Shown here in pieces: positions 46,469 to 58,750 of a DNA stretch of 64,000 nt. The translations under genes and the position numbers were made by a program. The stretch spans positions 372,001 to 436,000 of the forward strand of contig WIUZ02000021.1 of the NCBI GenBank assembly GCA_015956445.1, given 5' to 3'. The notes under the pieces were generated by a model. The model searched no databases and was not told the DNA's origin. It saw only the letters and a program-made list of their open reading frames with translations. Position 1 is the stretch's first letter; each line of letters begins with the position of its first letter. The DNA is from Thelephora terrestris. Lineage: Eukaryota; Basidiomycota; Agaricomycetes; Thelephorales; Thelephoraceae.

Positions 46469-48408
46469 TCATGACCTTTCAACGATACAGAGCTTATTGC
46501 TCGTCTCTATGGTAAGAATCTTCCGAGACACCCTCAACAAGGTCCCCAAATCCAAATCAACCGTGCCCATGTTCCCCTTGGAGTTCAACAGAACGTCAGG
46601 CATCAGAGACCACTTGTCGAACCCTTCTATACATTCTACTTTCCTCCATCCCCGAGGAATAGACTCTGATGCCTCCGTGATCAGATGTGTGAATCGGGAG
46701 GGGGAATATGTCGCGAGGTTTTCGGTCTTGTTGTACGTCCAGTTCATCCCTAAAGAGGGGCTGGGGAGGGAAGGGTGGTGTGGAGTGGAGTGCGTTTGAA
46801 GGAAAAGACTTGCGCCTGTTTGTGCCGCTAAGTTTGATATATGGACGTGCACTAGGGGAAACTTAGCGAGTGATTTCGATGGAAGGATAAGAGATTATAC
46901 CGTTGTCAACGTCTTTGTAGTACTCATTGAATCGGACAAGAGCGACGCCCCCTGGGTAGTTTCCCAACGAGGTGTGGGTGTAGAACAGAGTGTACCCAGA
47001 ATTTGCGAAAAGCATCAAAAAAAGCGCCGCGAAACAAAACCTTCCAAGTAGCGTCCCCTTGGGCAGTGAAACGCTGGATGTTAAACGGTATGAGGGAGAT
47101 TCTCAAAGAGGATCGGGAAGACTGACAGAATGCGAGCACCTCTGGCAGCAGCGACGTTTAGCAGTGGGACCACGTATATGATAAACCTCCACTCCTTATG
47201 ACCAAGAAAGCTGAGACATGTGACGAACGACAGAGCGTAGACCGCTAGCGGATACAGGCGACTGTCCGCAAGGAAGCCTATAAAAAAGAGGAAAAACGAG
47301 GAAAGGAGTAATTTGGGCGCATGTACCAGGAAGTACGCATAAAACGGGGAAACCTGAACGACAAGATCAGAAGGTGGTCGGCTGAAAGAAGTAACAACTT
47401 ACGCCCCACTCAGAACTTTTTCCCTGGAAAACGTTGAAGTAGACCGCGTACAGTTCCGGCCAAAGGGGGTATTGACCCCAGAAATAAGAGTCTACAATGA
47501 CCGTAAGACCTTGGGTCTCCGTTAAGTAGCGCCCGACACCTTCAAATGAGGTCTTCCTTACCCATGGAAACTACCGCGGAAATTATCCCGGTCCTGATCA
47601 CCCTGAAAGGCGGGACTATGAATAGCATTGCATGGACGGCGACCGGGGCCAACAGAAGTGCAACTTCAGAGCGGAAGACAACGCCCGCGAACACGAGCAG
47701 AGAAATTGCAGCGAGCAGTCTCGATTGTGTCGGGGACGCGCGAGCCGTGGAATTGGGTATTAACAAGGAAATTGCAAGGTTGACTGGTGAGACTGGAGTC
47801 AGCAGTGTAGTTGACGGAGTGGAGGTCCACGTACCCGGGAACAACGCAAACATGTTCGGTAGCGTTCGGCCCATCCAGAACGGTAAATAGGGTTGTGTGC
47901 AAGTGAGCAAAGTCCACAAGAATCCTGTTAACCTGCCTAACCAGCGAGACACGGCTCGGCGGACTAGAATCAGACCAAAGGCATTGATAGTCGCAAAAAC
48001 CAGCCGGACTACAAGTTGAGCTGCTGAGAAATCGTCAAAGAAAAGGCTATCACAAAACGCTCACCTATCACTTGGAGGTCGGCTTTCGAATCAACGAGGT
48101 CCAGCGCAGCAGCAACCTTGATGACGGGTGCAGACACCCAAGCAAGCAGAACACTTCCAATAAACGTCCTTGGGACTGCTCCGGGAAATATCTTATGGTC
48201 GAACTCGATAACCACAAATCTCAGAAAGACAAGCAGCCCGAAAATTAAAGTTGCCACTCACGTTCTGAATGGCGTCCGGGCCAACACCATACATCAAGAC
48301 ATCGTGAACAGCGTGCAAATTGAAACTCTCTTCGACCTTGGTATACGGTGCGAGGAATACGTGGCCCCACGCCGTCGCGAGCAGAGCCAAGTCTTGGACG
48401 AAGCTCAT
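46469..48408 (-). CDS. ALG12: ALG12 alpha-1,6-mannosyltransferase (GT22)
   Basis: This is an ER membrane enzyme that adds an alpha-1,6-linked mannose from dolichyl-phosphate mannose to the lipid-linked Man7GlcNAc2 precursor of N-glycans. The start at 48408 gives MSFVQDLALLATAWGHVFLA, then the GT22 luminal motif APYTKVEESFNLHAVHD. YDHKIFPGAVPRTFIG, WLGRLTGFLWTLLTCTQPYL, VDSYFWGQYPLWPELYAVYF and the diagnostic FLGHKEWRFI follow across several short introns. The C-terminus (HISNLAAQTGASLF; NWTYNKTENL; YSPSRFTHLI) also fits ALG12. Multiple hydrophobic segments are present. The frame seems intact through all exons I could join. Its start is 146 bp from that of the divergent ABC transporter. Confidence 0.86.
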
Positions 48409-48554
48409 GCCCTTAGATCGGTGGTTCTGCGGGGAAGCTTGTTTACCGCTCGGACTGCGGCGCGATCAACTTCGGAAGACGACGCATACCCCATCCTCCA
48501 CGACCGAGCTCGCCCACCCAGTCGAACTCGGTCAACTCTTATTTCTCGACGGCC
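48409..48554. promoter_or_regulatory. Shared bidirectional promoter of ALG12 and ADP1-like gene
   Basis: Only 146 bp separate the two divergent start codons, so both promoters must overlap or extend into coding sequence. No individual site was identified. Confidence 0.5.
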
Positions 48555-51500
48555 ATGTCGCTCAAACGACTCTCGATACCGACCGCCCTCGCTGCGCTTG
48601 TTTTGCTGTCAGAGGCCCCGCTCGCTTTGGCTTCAAGGAACAACACCCGATTGCAGTACTTTGCCCAGGACCTGCCTAGCTCTAACTTCACCTTTACCGT
48701 GAGCTCATACTCCGGACTTCTATCAATTCAGCACGAGACTGATTGTGGCTTAGGGGTTCAGTTCATTGGTGCCTCCAAAAGGTACGAGGATTCCAAACAT
48801 GATATCATCACCAAGGATTCGCATTCTAACGCTTCGTGACACAGAGAAATGTCCTCCTTGCTTCAACTGCCGTTTACCCAGATTCAAGTGTGGCCAATAT
48901 GGAGAGTGTGACCCCTATGATGGGCAGTGCAAGTGCCCCCCAGGATGGGGCGGAATCGATTGCCTGGTGCCTCGTGCGCTGTCTCTAATCTTCTTGTCGC
49001 ATGGTATCTTGACTCATAATCAGAGTGCGACTCACTTGCCGACGGTGATAAACGAAGATTGAGGGAAGACGGCAAACAATGCGAATGCAAGGAAGGGTGG
49101 GAAGGCATCAATTGCAATGGTACGCGGCTGCTTATTTGCTTATTTGCTTTGCAGCTGATTTGACGCGCCCTTCTAGTCTGCCAGTCAGATAAATCCTGCA
49201 AAGCTTTCCCGTTACGAGGGCAGCCCGACTCAGCTCTCTCTGATGAGGCGGATGAGGATGATTTAGGGGGAATGCGTTGTTATAAGGGAGGTGAAACAGT
49301 GTTCAATAATCACCAGTTTTGCGACGTCACCAGTAAGTCCGCCTTCCACGCCCCGCGCCTGGCATCCTGAGCCCCTCCCCCAGACCGGAAAATTCTGGAC
49401 ATGCTTCCTGGCCGACCCCCGCAAGTTACCTTCTCTTGTGATGGTGACAGTAACACTTGCGACTTCCAATTCTGGACGGCACAAGTCGAATCTTTCTACT
49501 GCGCACTCGACACATGTCAATCCACCCGGAAGGTTGACTACGACCACAACACCACATTGTATACATGCGAAAATATCAAGTGCAGCTGCGTCCCCGGACG
49601 TTTCATTTGCGGCGAAGACGGCAGCGTTGGTGGGTCTGACACTGTTTCTCACCGGAATCTTTTCCTGATTGCGTGCAGATATCAGCGACTTCTTGACCGA
49701 GGAAATCAAGGGCCCCGCCACTTTCAGCTGCAGATCTAACGCCGGATGCAGATTCGAGGAGCCCGCAATGAATCAACTCATCAACGATATCTTCGGCGAT
49801 GGTTATATCACTCTTACCTGCGAAGGTGGTGAATGTCTGCACTTTTCCCAGGTCCCTGGTTATGTCAGCCCTCCCAAGCCAGACAACACGCGTTGGATCG
49901 CCCTCAGTATCGCCGGAGCTGGTCTCGTGGTTGTCCTCAGCACCGTCGGTATGTATTCACCAACTAGAACCGGGCTAGTCTTACAGTCAATGCTACAGTG
50001 TTCTGGTATGCCGGCCGAGCAGGATCAGGTGACATGGGTGGTATCAAGCTGCCGGAAAGTGAAGCCGCGAAGCTTATGACTGACCACGTCCCTGCATATC
50101 TTCACTTCTCGGATATCTTACACGCTTGGCAACCGCAAGATTCTCGACGGCATATCCGGATGCGTCAAGCCCGGCCAGGTCATGGCAATCATGGGAGCGT
50201 CAGGTGCTGGGAAATCAACTTTTTTGGACATCCTTGCGAGGAAGAATAAGAAGGGCACTATTACTGGCACCACTCTTGTCAACGGACGCGAAGTTTCGGA
50301 CAGCGAGTTCAGGAAGGTTGTTGGATACGTTGATCAAGAGGACACACTTATGCCCACGCTCACCGCCTACGAAACGGTGTTGTATTCGGCGTTGTTGAGA
50401 CTTCCAAGGGAGATGAGTCTCGAAGCGAAGAAGTACAGAACCTTGGAAACCATGCAGGAACTCGGCATTTTGGGAATCAAGGATATGGCGATAGGATCTT
50501 CTGGTAAGTAGATGCTGCAAGCATTTATCGCCTGCGTTAAGCCTCCCACAGGTCACCGCTCCATCTCCGGAGGTGAAAAGCGCCGCGTTTCTATTGCTTG
50601 CGAGCTCGTTACCAGCCCCTCGATCTTGTTCCTTGACGAGCCTACCAGCGGTTTGGATGCATATAACGCATATAATGTCGTGGAGTCTCTCGCTTCCCTG
50701 GCCCGCGATTACAACCGCACCGTAGTGTTCACTATCCACCAGCCGCGTAGCAATATCGTCGCAATGTTCGACCACCTTATCTTGCTTGCACAGGGAAAGA
50801 CCGTGTTCTCGGGTGAATTTACAAAATGCCACGACTACCTTGAGCAGATCAGACAGCCTTGCCCACCTGGATTCAATATCGCTGATTACTTGAGTACGTT
50901 TTTGGGGTCAAGCCTTCTAGTTCTGTTCTGACGGTACTTCACAGTTGATATTACCATGAAAGCCGCCCCACCCCCCGATTCCGTTGAAGAGGCGTCCAAT
51001 CCCGATTCCATCATTGCCGCAACTTCCGATACTAACTTCCGGGATGAAGAGAACGGACTGGGTCACCAACTTTCCGTTCGATCCTCCGGTGAACACTCCG
51101 CCGCTGCACCCTCCTTGAATACCGCCACAGGTTATATCAAACGCAAGACCTCCCAACTTATGGACGCTGTTTCTCTTCATTCTCACAGGTCGGATACTCC
51201 GCCTCTGACATCAGAACTCGCGACTCTTGTCGAAGCGTACGCAAACAGCGATATTGCCCAAGGAATCAAGAACGAAGTCGAAGTAGTGCGAACTGCCGCT
51301 CACACTGGTACCAATGGCAACGGGACGGAGGGTGGTGAGACGCGGGATGTCGTGGCTGAGAGCTCGCTGTTGAGGGGCAGAAAACGTGCGAGCTGGGGAA
51401 CTCAGTTCAGGATTCTGAGCGGAAGGGCGTTCAAGAACTTGTACAGGGACCCTGCTCTTCTGGCGGCGCACTACATCTCCTCGGTTGGTCTCGCACGTAC

Positions 51501-52501
51501 GTGGAATACTTATCGGTGTTGGGGTAAGACCTAACATCTTTCTTAGTGATGTGTGGATTGTTTTACCACAACGTTCCAAACACTATCGGTGGCTTCCAAA
51601 ACCGCCTTGGTGAGTATCATTTTTTTGGTGCCCGTGGTCTTCCTGAACACTTGCGTGTAGGCGTTTTCTTTTTTATCCTGGCACTTTTCGGATTCTCCTC
51701 CTTGACCACTCTCGGGCTCTTCGCAAACGAACGGATATTGTTCATGCGGGAAAGGTGAGAGACGGCATTTATGGAGTCCTGACGGTTTCTGAGACTTTGG
51801 TCTCTTAGATCAAACGGGTACTACTCTTCCTTCACCTACTTCTCATCCAAGCTCCTCTTCGACATTCTGCCCCTTCGAGTGGTCCCACCTCTACTCTTCG
51901 GCGGCATCGTTTACGGATTGATCGGACTCGTGCCTGACATCGCGGTGTACTGGAAGTTCATGTTGACGCTGGTTCTATTCAACCTCGCGACCGCTACTGC
52001 CGTTCTCTTGGTGTCTATCATCTTTGAGAGCACCTCCGTTGCGAGCTTGGTCGGAACTTTGCTGATGCTGTACAAGTGAGCAACCGGATAACCTCGTTTC
52101 CCTGGGACTGTTGTTGAGGCTTTGGGTCTTTTTCTCTAGCTTGCTGTTCACTGGATTATTGATCAACAAGGACATCCTCGGGCCATCGCTGCAGTGGCTG
52201 CTTACGACTTCGTTCTTCCACGCGGCATATGAGGCCCTTGCGGTGAACGAGTTGAGGTATTTACAGCTGAAGGAAACCAAGGTAAATTTATCCCAGTCTC
52301 AGATTTCCGAGGTCGGAATTAACGGGTCCGCTCCAGTTTGGTGTCGAGATCGATGTACCGGCCGCTACGATCTTGTCTATGTTCGGATTCAGGGCTCAAG
52401 CGTTTTGGTGGCCGGATATCGGGTCTCTAGGGATCTTCATCGCGATCTTCACCATTGCCAGCTACTTGGCACTACACTTCTGGGTCACTGAGAAGCGGTG
52501 A
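48555..52501 (+). CDS. ADP1: ABCG half-transporter with EGF-like ectodomain (ADP1 type)
   Basis: A signal peptide ([18 protein letters not shown]) starts a Cys-rich extracellular region with an EGF-like module ([20 protein letters not shown]) and two further Cys-rich parts. One membrane helix follows ([20 protein letters not shown]). The nucleotide-binding domain has Walker [10 protein letters not shown], signature [14 protein letters not shown] and Walker [14 protein letters not shown] poorly conserved linker leads to the ABC2 membrane domain ([40 protein letters not shown]). The protein ends ...LHFWVTEKR. This layout matches yeast Adp1p, an ABCG member whose substrate is not established. 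Many short introns interrupt it and all recognised motifs are intact. Confidence 0.87.
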
Positions 52502-53265
52502 AAATGGTACTTTCATGCGGCTCTCTGACCGCCTCCCCCCCCTCTGATTCGTATACACATGGGGTTACCCCCCTCCAATTGTTTAATGTCGCCCATTTTT
52601 ATTATATATTTTGTTCTTCCCTCTTTATGGCCATAAAGTACCTTAGGGTCATCCTTTCCGGGTCCGATCTCCGTTTTACTGGAGTTATTGACGACCACAT
52701 TGTCCGTCACGGGCTCTCGTGAGGTTGAATGGGTGGCGCTGCTGCAAACAATGTTGAACCCGCCATTGGAAGGCAAATCGAAACTTTGTTCATACGGCAC
52801 TCAACCGGGATGAGTCCAATGCTGGTGATAGGGCATCGGACGCGATGACCTACCACTGGCGTTTTCCTTTTTTCAAATCGCTCATTTTAACCCACACGAT
52901 ACGATGTTACTGCGGCCGCACTGCGTACGCCTGAGTCCAAATGGATGTTGAAGGGCTTAAGAGGGAACTGTCGACTCTACCGAACTGCTCGGCAAGCGGC
53001 ACCACTCTATTCATCGAAGTTGTGCTTGCAAACGCTCTTTCTTGATTCCGTTTCGCGGGATTCCTGATTATCATGCCCCGGGAACAGGATCAAAGCATCA
53101 TCGGTATCATTGGAGAATAAAATAATAGGACAAGTGGCGTCATATCGTCTCAAAACGTCGTGTCGCACGTGCAGTAAGTAGAGTAAACCTAACAAGACCC
53201 CAACAGCCAATCCAGAAACGTGTTTCATCCGCAGATCTCCGTCCCGTGTATATCCATCATCGTTT
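52502..53265. other. Convergent intergenic region
   Basis: This region lies between the ends of the ABC transporter and the 7TM gene and probably holds both 3' untranslated regions. An A/T-rich stretch with TTATTATATATTTTG at about 52598 may belong to a polyadenylation region. No gene is seen. Confidence 0.45.
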
Positions 53266-54300
53266 TCAAGCCAATTCGGTGGCCTCAGGGTCCTTCTCAA
53301 GCTGTTGTTGTTGAGTGGCCATCACGTCTCTCTTATTCGGAACGAGTCCTGGGACGGAGAAGAGGAAGACGGCGAGGAGCTCCGTCAGGGCAGCGAGAGG
53401 ATACCATTCTGCTTCTTTCAGTGTCTTGCCGACGGTGATGGTGAGGTAGATCTCCCTGATGAGCAGGAGGACGATGATCACAAAGAGTACGTGGATTCCG
53501 TGCGAGGATCCGACTGAAGCCCTCTGTGAGCCGTGTCCTGCACAGGTGATGGTTAGTTAACTCGCTGGTCTGTTGATCGGTAGCGATGGAAAGGACTTAC
53601 TGATTTCAGCACCACCGAAGCGAACGAGGAACAGAGTGTGGACCGCCAGGAGAGCGGTTACGACGAGGAAGATGATCGCGCTGGCTTTTCTGAGGGTGTT
53701 GCCAGTATTCTGGGATGACAGGTTCGAGCTGCTGTACTCTGTAGCTCCAGTAATTCCAAGGGCGACGGCGGCCACGAGAGCAATGCGAATAAGGTGCCTG
53801 TTCGAAGTTATTCTGGAGATTGGGTTGCTCGGCACACGTCCGCTGAGGATCTCGCTACGGGAATTGGAAAAAAAAAAAGTGAGCACGCGAGTGGAAATGG
53901 CTCACGAGGAGCGGAGGACTTACCGATCGAGGACGAGGGTGTATGTAGAGTAGAGCAAACCGAAGAACCCGACGCTGTACACAATCGACTCTCCGATGCA
54001 CAAACTCAAGTCCGATCCTGCACCGACGGAACCTGCGAGCGTGGCCCGCATTACGAACGCGGTCACTCGAACTAGATGCCGCGAGTGATCAGTCTCCTTT
54101 GGTTTCCAAGAGCAATCAGACGACTCACTTGCGCAGAATAAGGAGAGGATGATGAGAACGTATGTTGGATTCCTGAAAGCCCGGAAGATGTAGTAGGGCA
54201 ACAGGAAGGCATATAAGACCGCAAAAATGGCTGCACCCGCGATGGTATGTATCCCGAAAACTTCACGGGCGTAGTCGATCTTTCCGTTGGAAGAGGACAT
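53266..54300 (-). CDS. Seven-helix membrane protein (DUF7702-like)
   Basis: At least six to seven hydrophobic helices are spread over about five exons. Examples are HTIAGAAIFAVLYAFLLPYY, YVLIILSLFCA, SIVYSVGFFGLLYSTYTLVL, LIRIALVAAVALGITGATEY, AIIFLVVTALLAVHTLFLVR and EWYPLAALTELLAVFLFSVP. The start at 54300 gives MSSSNGKIDYAREVFGIH. The C-terminal tail is hydrophilic (NKRDVMATQQQQLEKDPEAT). The arrangement fits the fungal DUF7702-type 7TM proteins, whose function is unknown. I place it there by layout only; receptor or lipid-related functions cannot be told from sequence. Confidence 0.65.
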
Positions 54301-56259
54301 TCTGCTGGAGAGGAGAAGGGGGAGGGGGATGGAAGGGTCGAGGGAGGGGAGTGAGGTGAGCTTGTCGAGAGATCCTTACAAGTGTACTTATACAGTACCC
54401 TGAAAGCGCCGGTGGGGAAGCATATGGGCACAGGTGCCGGTTCCTCGTGGTCTATATTTGGCACAGGAAAAAGACGTTCCAGATCAAGATGCAGGTCTGT
54501 TTTCAGTGATAGTCATAAGGTATCATCACAAAAAGGTCCTTACCGTGGGAACCCGAAACCTCGGCAATGAAAAACGTTGGCCGAGGACTCACCTGCCGCT
54601 TTGGTAGATCCCGCCACATTCCTGTGCCAGGCGGTGCGGCTATCGGCCTTACATACCTCTAGATCCCTTCAAAGAATTCCACCGCAGCGACTGAGAGTCT
54701 GCTGTGTGTTTTGCATGCTGCGGCAGGCTTTCGGCACGGAAGCGATCCCTCTAACCGGGAGCGCTCGAAGGGACCCAAAAATATACTCGATCAGAGCCCG
54801 AACGCAGGGAAAGCAGCTCTTGTGGGAATTGAACCCGAGATGACGCTGACTCTGCTCATCATTCTCCGCGCGGAGTCCGTCGATCCTGCGATGCTGTGCA
54901 GAAGAGGTTGTCCCAGCTGCGAGATTTGCCTTTGTCTATGTTGGTCCCATATGCGTACAAACGGCTCCGGGAAGACGTGTGATGCAGACGGCGTGATGAA
55001 TATTTGAATCCTTACGATCTTCGCCTGGGACGATTGGCAAACCATTCTACCAATGAGCTTCTGGAGAGCTTAACCGGCTAGGGCGTTCAAATTCTAACCG
55101 ATGTAAAGAACGAGCCTTGTTGTTCGTCGCGCTATTTATAGTCTCTGCCTTGTTGGTACAAACACCTGCCTCACGTCTGGGACAAATGTGGCTGTGGCTC
55201 GACTTGAGGACTGCGGCCTGCGGCCCTGGCCATGGGTAGTTCAAAAATCGATGCGCAACGACCCACGCTTTCTCTCCAGTCTTTCATCAGCATCTTGCTG
55301 GTCGGCCCTGGCCCTCTCCAGCCACCAACCCGACCTCTCATTTCAAGCGAGGTTTGTTCAACCCTTCTTTTCATCACCGTCTTATCCAGTCAAGTTCCTC
55401 CTATCTCCTCTCCCCATGGCGCCCAACCGAGGTGTTCATCTACGAAGAATGCACGACCGTATCTTATCAACAGGCAAACAAGCATTTTGATCGATTGATC
55501 CTGCTGACGGGAACAAATCATGGTTGTCGGACAAACATGTAGGCTGCAAGTCGTGGTGGAGACATGTTCTATTGTACCCATCATTGCTAAGTCTGCTGGT
55601 GACCCCCCTCGGTCGTCAAATATGCCATCTCACTCGAGCACAGTCCGCACTGGCCCGGGTGGGCCCTCGATACACTTTACGCCCAAGAATTCAAATTCCC
55701 TCCTCGTAATGCACAGCTAACCGTGAGCCGTGAACAGGTCAGGAACACCGAGGAACAGCCACATCCACGTCGAGAGTGCCGGCCAACTGAATCCGCCACT
55801 GCAAGGTCTGCCGAGCTCATCATAAGCGCCTGTCAGCGGTCCCGTGGTTCGAGGATTCTATCCGCTCGCGCGGAGGTCGGGGAAATCCCAGATTTGATAA
55901 TTAAACACTCCTCCGTTAAATCCCCGGCCCATATCATAGGCCGGAGTATAGGGAGCCCTGCGCAGTATCTCATACAGTCAACCCGTGCCCTCGGAGCGAT
56001 CGAGTAAGCTACTCTCTGCTGGGACGGAAACGTGTTCCTCTCCCTCTCCTCAGATCAGCATCCACCCAGGTGGTCCGCGGCAGGCTCAGGCTCAAAGGAT
56101 GGCTATTCTAGTACTCAATATCAATACCCGAGGCCGAGGCCTGGTCAAAGGCGTGCCTGTGCCTTTATCAATTACCTTCCCAAAGCGATGCTTCTTCCAT
56201 AAGCGGACAGCTCCAGCCACAAAAACCGATTGGCGCCTCTCAACCATCTCTCCTCCACG
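54301..56259. other. Long intergenic region without a recognised gene
   Basis: Several short frames exist on both strands but none shows a motif or a believable exon chain. A weak tRNA-like B-box match (about 54820-54845, minus strand) and a D-arm-like match (about 55040-55065) do not fold into tRNAs. Confidence 0.45.
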
Positions 56260-57498
56260 ATGCTCCTAACCCTACCCCAAGAAACACTCTACGAGATCAT
56301 TGCTCATCTCCGCGGGGAAGAGCGTGCCCTACAATCTCTCGCGCTGGTAGACAGGCGGTTAACCGAAGAATGCAGGCGTCTCCTTTTCTCATCGATCCAC
56401 GTCGATAGCACGACAAAATTCGTTCGTTTGACCCTCGCGATATCTCCCGAAGGGGACGGGTTGTCGAGATATGTGCGCCTGTTGTCCCTGGAGGGGGAAG
56501 AGCTGTGTTCGCTCGCTTTCCTACGGAATCACCTGTTCACCCTCCGTTCGTTCACTCAACTAGAACACCTCAAAATCCGCCCGTTGGAGCTTACTTGGTT
56601 CGAAAACGGAGCAAATGAGATGGCGCACTATTTAGGCCACTTCCCCAACGTACGCTCGGTCCACATCCAGCCGATAGGAAGTCATCATCAAACCCTCCTC
56701 GATTTCCTAGCTTTATTTCCTCTCCTCGAAACTACAGTTATAACCTCCCCATATATCTGGCCAGGAGCTCTGCGCATTCCGAACTTTGTGTGTCGCGGAA
56801 ACCTCGTCCTCAGGGCCTGCAAGGTCGGCGACGTCAATGAGATTTTCCCATTCTTTACGCGACCCACGACGACGCGCTATCGGAGCGTGGGGTTCGAGTA
56901 TGTTAGCGTGTTTGACTTTTCCCCGTTCGAACATTTTTTCGGCACTTGTGGTAGTTCCTTGGAGTCCATCCACTTCATCAACTGCCTCATCTCCGTCTGT
57001 GAGTACTCGACGATTGAGTTGCCCCATTGATGGTATCGCGCTGAAGCCAAGGGTTTCACAGCCATTTTCCCAGAAACCCTACTTTCCACATTGACCAACT
57101 TGCGGGACATCGCATTGTCACTCCGTTTTGTGAGAAACAATCCCGATGTCGCCACGATCTTGTCATCCATCACCTCGACCAAAATAGACTCCGTCACTCT
57201 CATCATTTGGGATTGCTATTACCCGAACGACCTCGAGAACTTCTGCTCGAGGTGGACGTCGATTGAGAACGCCTTGTGCAGGTTGTCGGGGCTGAGGAGG
57301 AGGGCGGAGTGTGAGGGCAAGGTTGTGTTGAACGTTCATTTTGTTGACCGAAGGTGTGCGATAGATGTCTTGGGGCTTGCGGAGAGAGGGGAGTTCATGC
57401 CTCGGTTCCAAGAGGGAGGAGTGGTGAAGGTCGAGACCCGAACAAAGGATGTGAATCATGTTGTATCGAGCATCGTGCCAGAGGAGTTTAGGTGCTAA
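56260..57498 (+). CDS. F-box-type protein
   Basis: The start MLLTLPQETLYEIIAHLRGE followed by LALVDRRLTEECRRLLFSSI is an F-box-like opening (LPxE...I...L...L...C/R...LF). Leucine-rich segments follow: LRSFTQLEHLKIRPLELTWF, LALFPLLETTVITSPYIW and SLESIHFINCLIS. An intron at 56999-57046 (gtgagt...ctgaag) joins ISV to SKGFTAIFPETLLSTLTNLR, and the protein ends IVPEEFRC. An in-frame Met at 56230 would add ten residues; I prefer 56260 because the conserved F-box begins there. It is not a close relative of copies A-C. The likely role is an SCF substrate adaptor by family, with target unknown. Confidence 0.7.
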
Positions 57499-57709
57499 CT
57501 CCCGAGACATGATGAGAGCACGCACGCGGCGTGGTGACGTAGCTAGTGTGCAGGAAATTGAATACCCATGTATTAGTCATGTGGGCTTGTATTGGTAAGG
57601 AATGTGTGCTTGTCCTCAAATTTCATCCCGCGTCGGGCTCGGTGTTTGCCGCCGCGACTGAGCCGTTTTCCACATCTTGGATTCGTATCAGCTGTATACC
57701 CTCACCTTC

Positions 57710-58650
57710 ATGTCTGCGACCCCCACACGCCTTCCTCCGCCATCCCCGTACGGACGGACCCCACTCAGCCGCCTGCCTGTAGAAGTGAGTTGAATCCTCA
57801 TCATAAACACTTTTTTCGATCGTTCATACATCTTTGTTACCCCACAAAGTAGCTGCTCTACGACATCCAGTTGTTCGCGCTGTCAGAACACTTCCCGTTC
57901 GTCTGCAAGTATTTACACGAGGTGTTCAAACGATCTCTGCCCTCGTTTCGCGCTCGTTACATCGTCGGGAGACTCGATCGGGCCACGACCGCAGGTCACG
58001 AACGGAGCGCGCTTACCGCCGCGCTCTTGTATCCGATATGCACCCAGGATGTTGTGGAGGCTTTGTTCCGCTTACCCGAGTTCCTCGCTTACGGAAACTT
58101 TAACCCTGAGGGCGATGTTCCGAGTACCATATTACTACCTGCTCCAGATCTCCCGAGACGGCTGTTCAGGGACCTCAAACCTCGAGTGCGACGTGGGATA
58201 CCGATTCCCTGGTCTGAGGAAGACAAGCCGCTTCCGTTTCTCCAATACTTGTTCGACCTATGCCACTCGAGACGCACGATCGCAGGACCCCCGAAGTGCG
58301 ACGCAAACCACAGCTACGCCCTCACGAAAGCTGTTGTTGCAGGAGCTGTGCCTCTCGTCAAGTTTTTGTTGGTTAACGGGGGGAATCCGGCTGCAAAGGG
58401 TGCTATCGCGGTCATGGTCGCGATTCAGAGGAAGGACCTTCAGATGGTGCGGTTGCTCGTTGAGGGAGATTTGGGTGCCTCCGGTGGTGCTAAGAGGAGG
58501 AGGGTTCCGGATAGAGTTGTGTGTACGAGACCGATGTTGCAGAGGGCTGCGAAGGTTGGGGCTCAGGATATCGTACAGTATCTTCTTGCGAAGGGGGTGA
58601 CGCCTGACATGGAGACCTTGCGGGTGATGCACTCGAGCGGGTATCAGTGA
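57710..58650 (+). CDS. Ankyrin-repeat protein
   Basis: A short first exon (57710-57784, MSATPTRLPPPSPYGRTPLS...) joins across a 68-nt intron to LLYDIQLFALSEHFPFVCKY. The opening LSRLPVELLYDIQLFAL is F-box-like. The C-terminal half has ankyrin-type helices: SYALTKAVVAGAVPLVKFLL, IAVMVAIQRKDLQMVRLLVE and PMLQRAAKVGAQDIVQYLLA. Total length is about 290 residues. This is a conserved type in mushrooms; I know no specific function. It converges with the macrodomain gene, 100 bp apart. Confidence 0.75.
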
Positions 58651-58750
58651 CACTCGTGTTCTCCCCCTTCTTACCGCCCCCCGTCATCAACTCTCTTGGG
58701 CTAGTACATAGTACAGGAATTATAAAGGTGTCCAACTTCGTCATCTCCAT

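Noticed and set aside
54820-55065. tRNA-like pieces on the minus strand (a GGTTCAATTCC box and an AGCTCATTGGTAGA stretch)
   Set aside because: The B-box arm has only three good pairs, no matching acceptor stem is found, and the D-arm-like piece lacks a proper anticodon stem. They do not fold into a tRNA.
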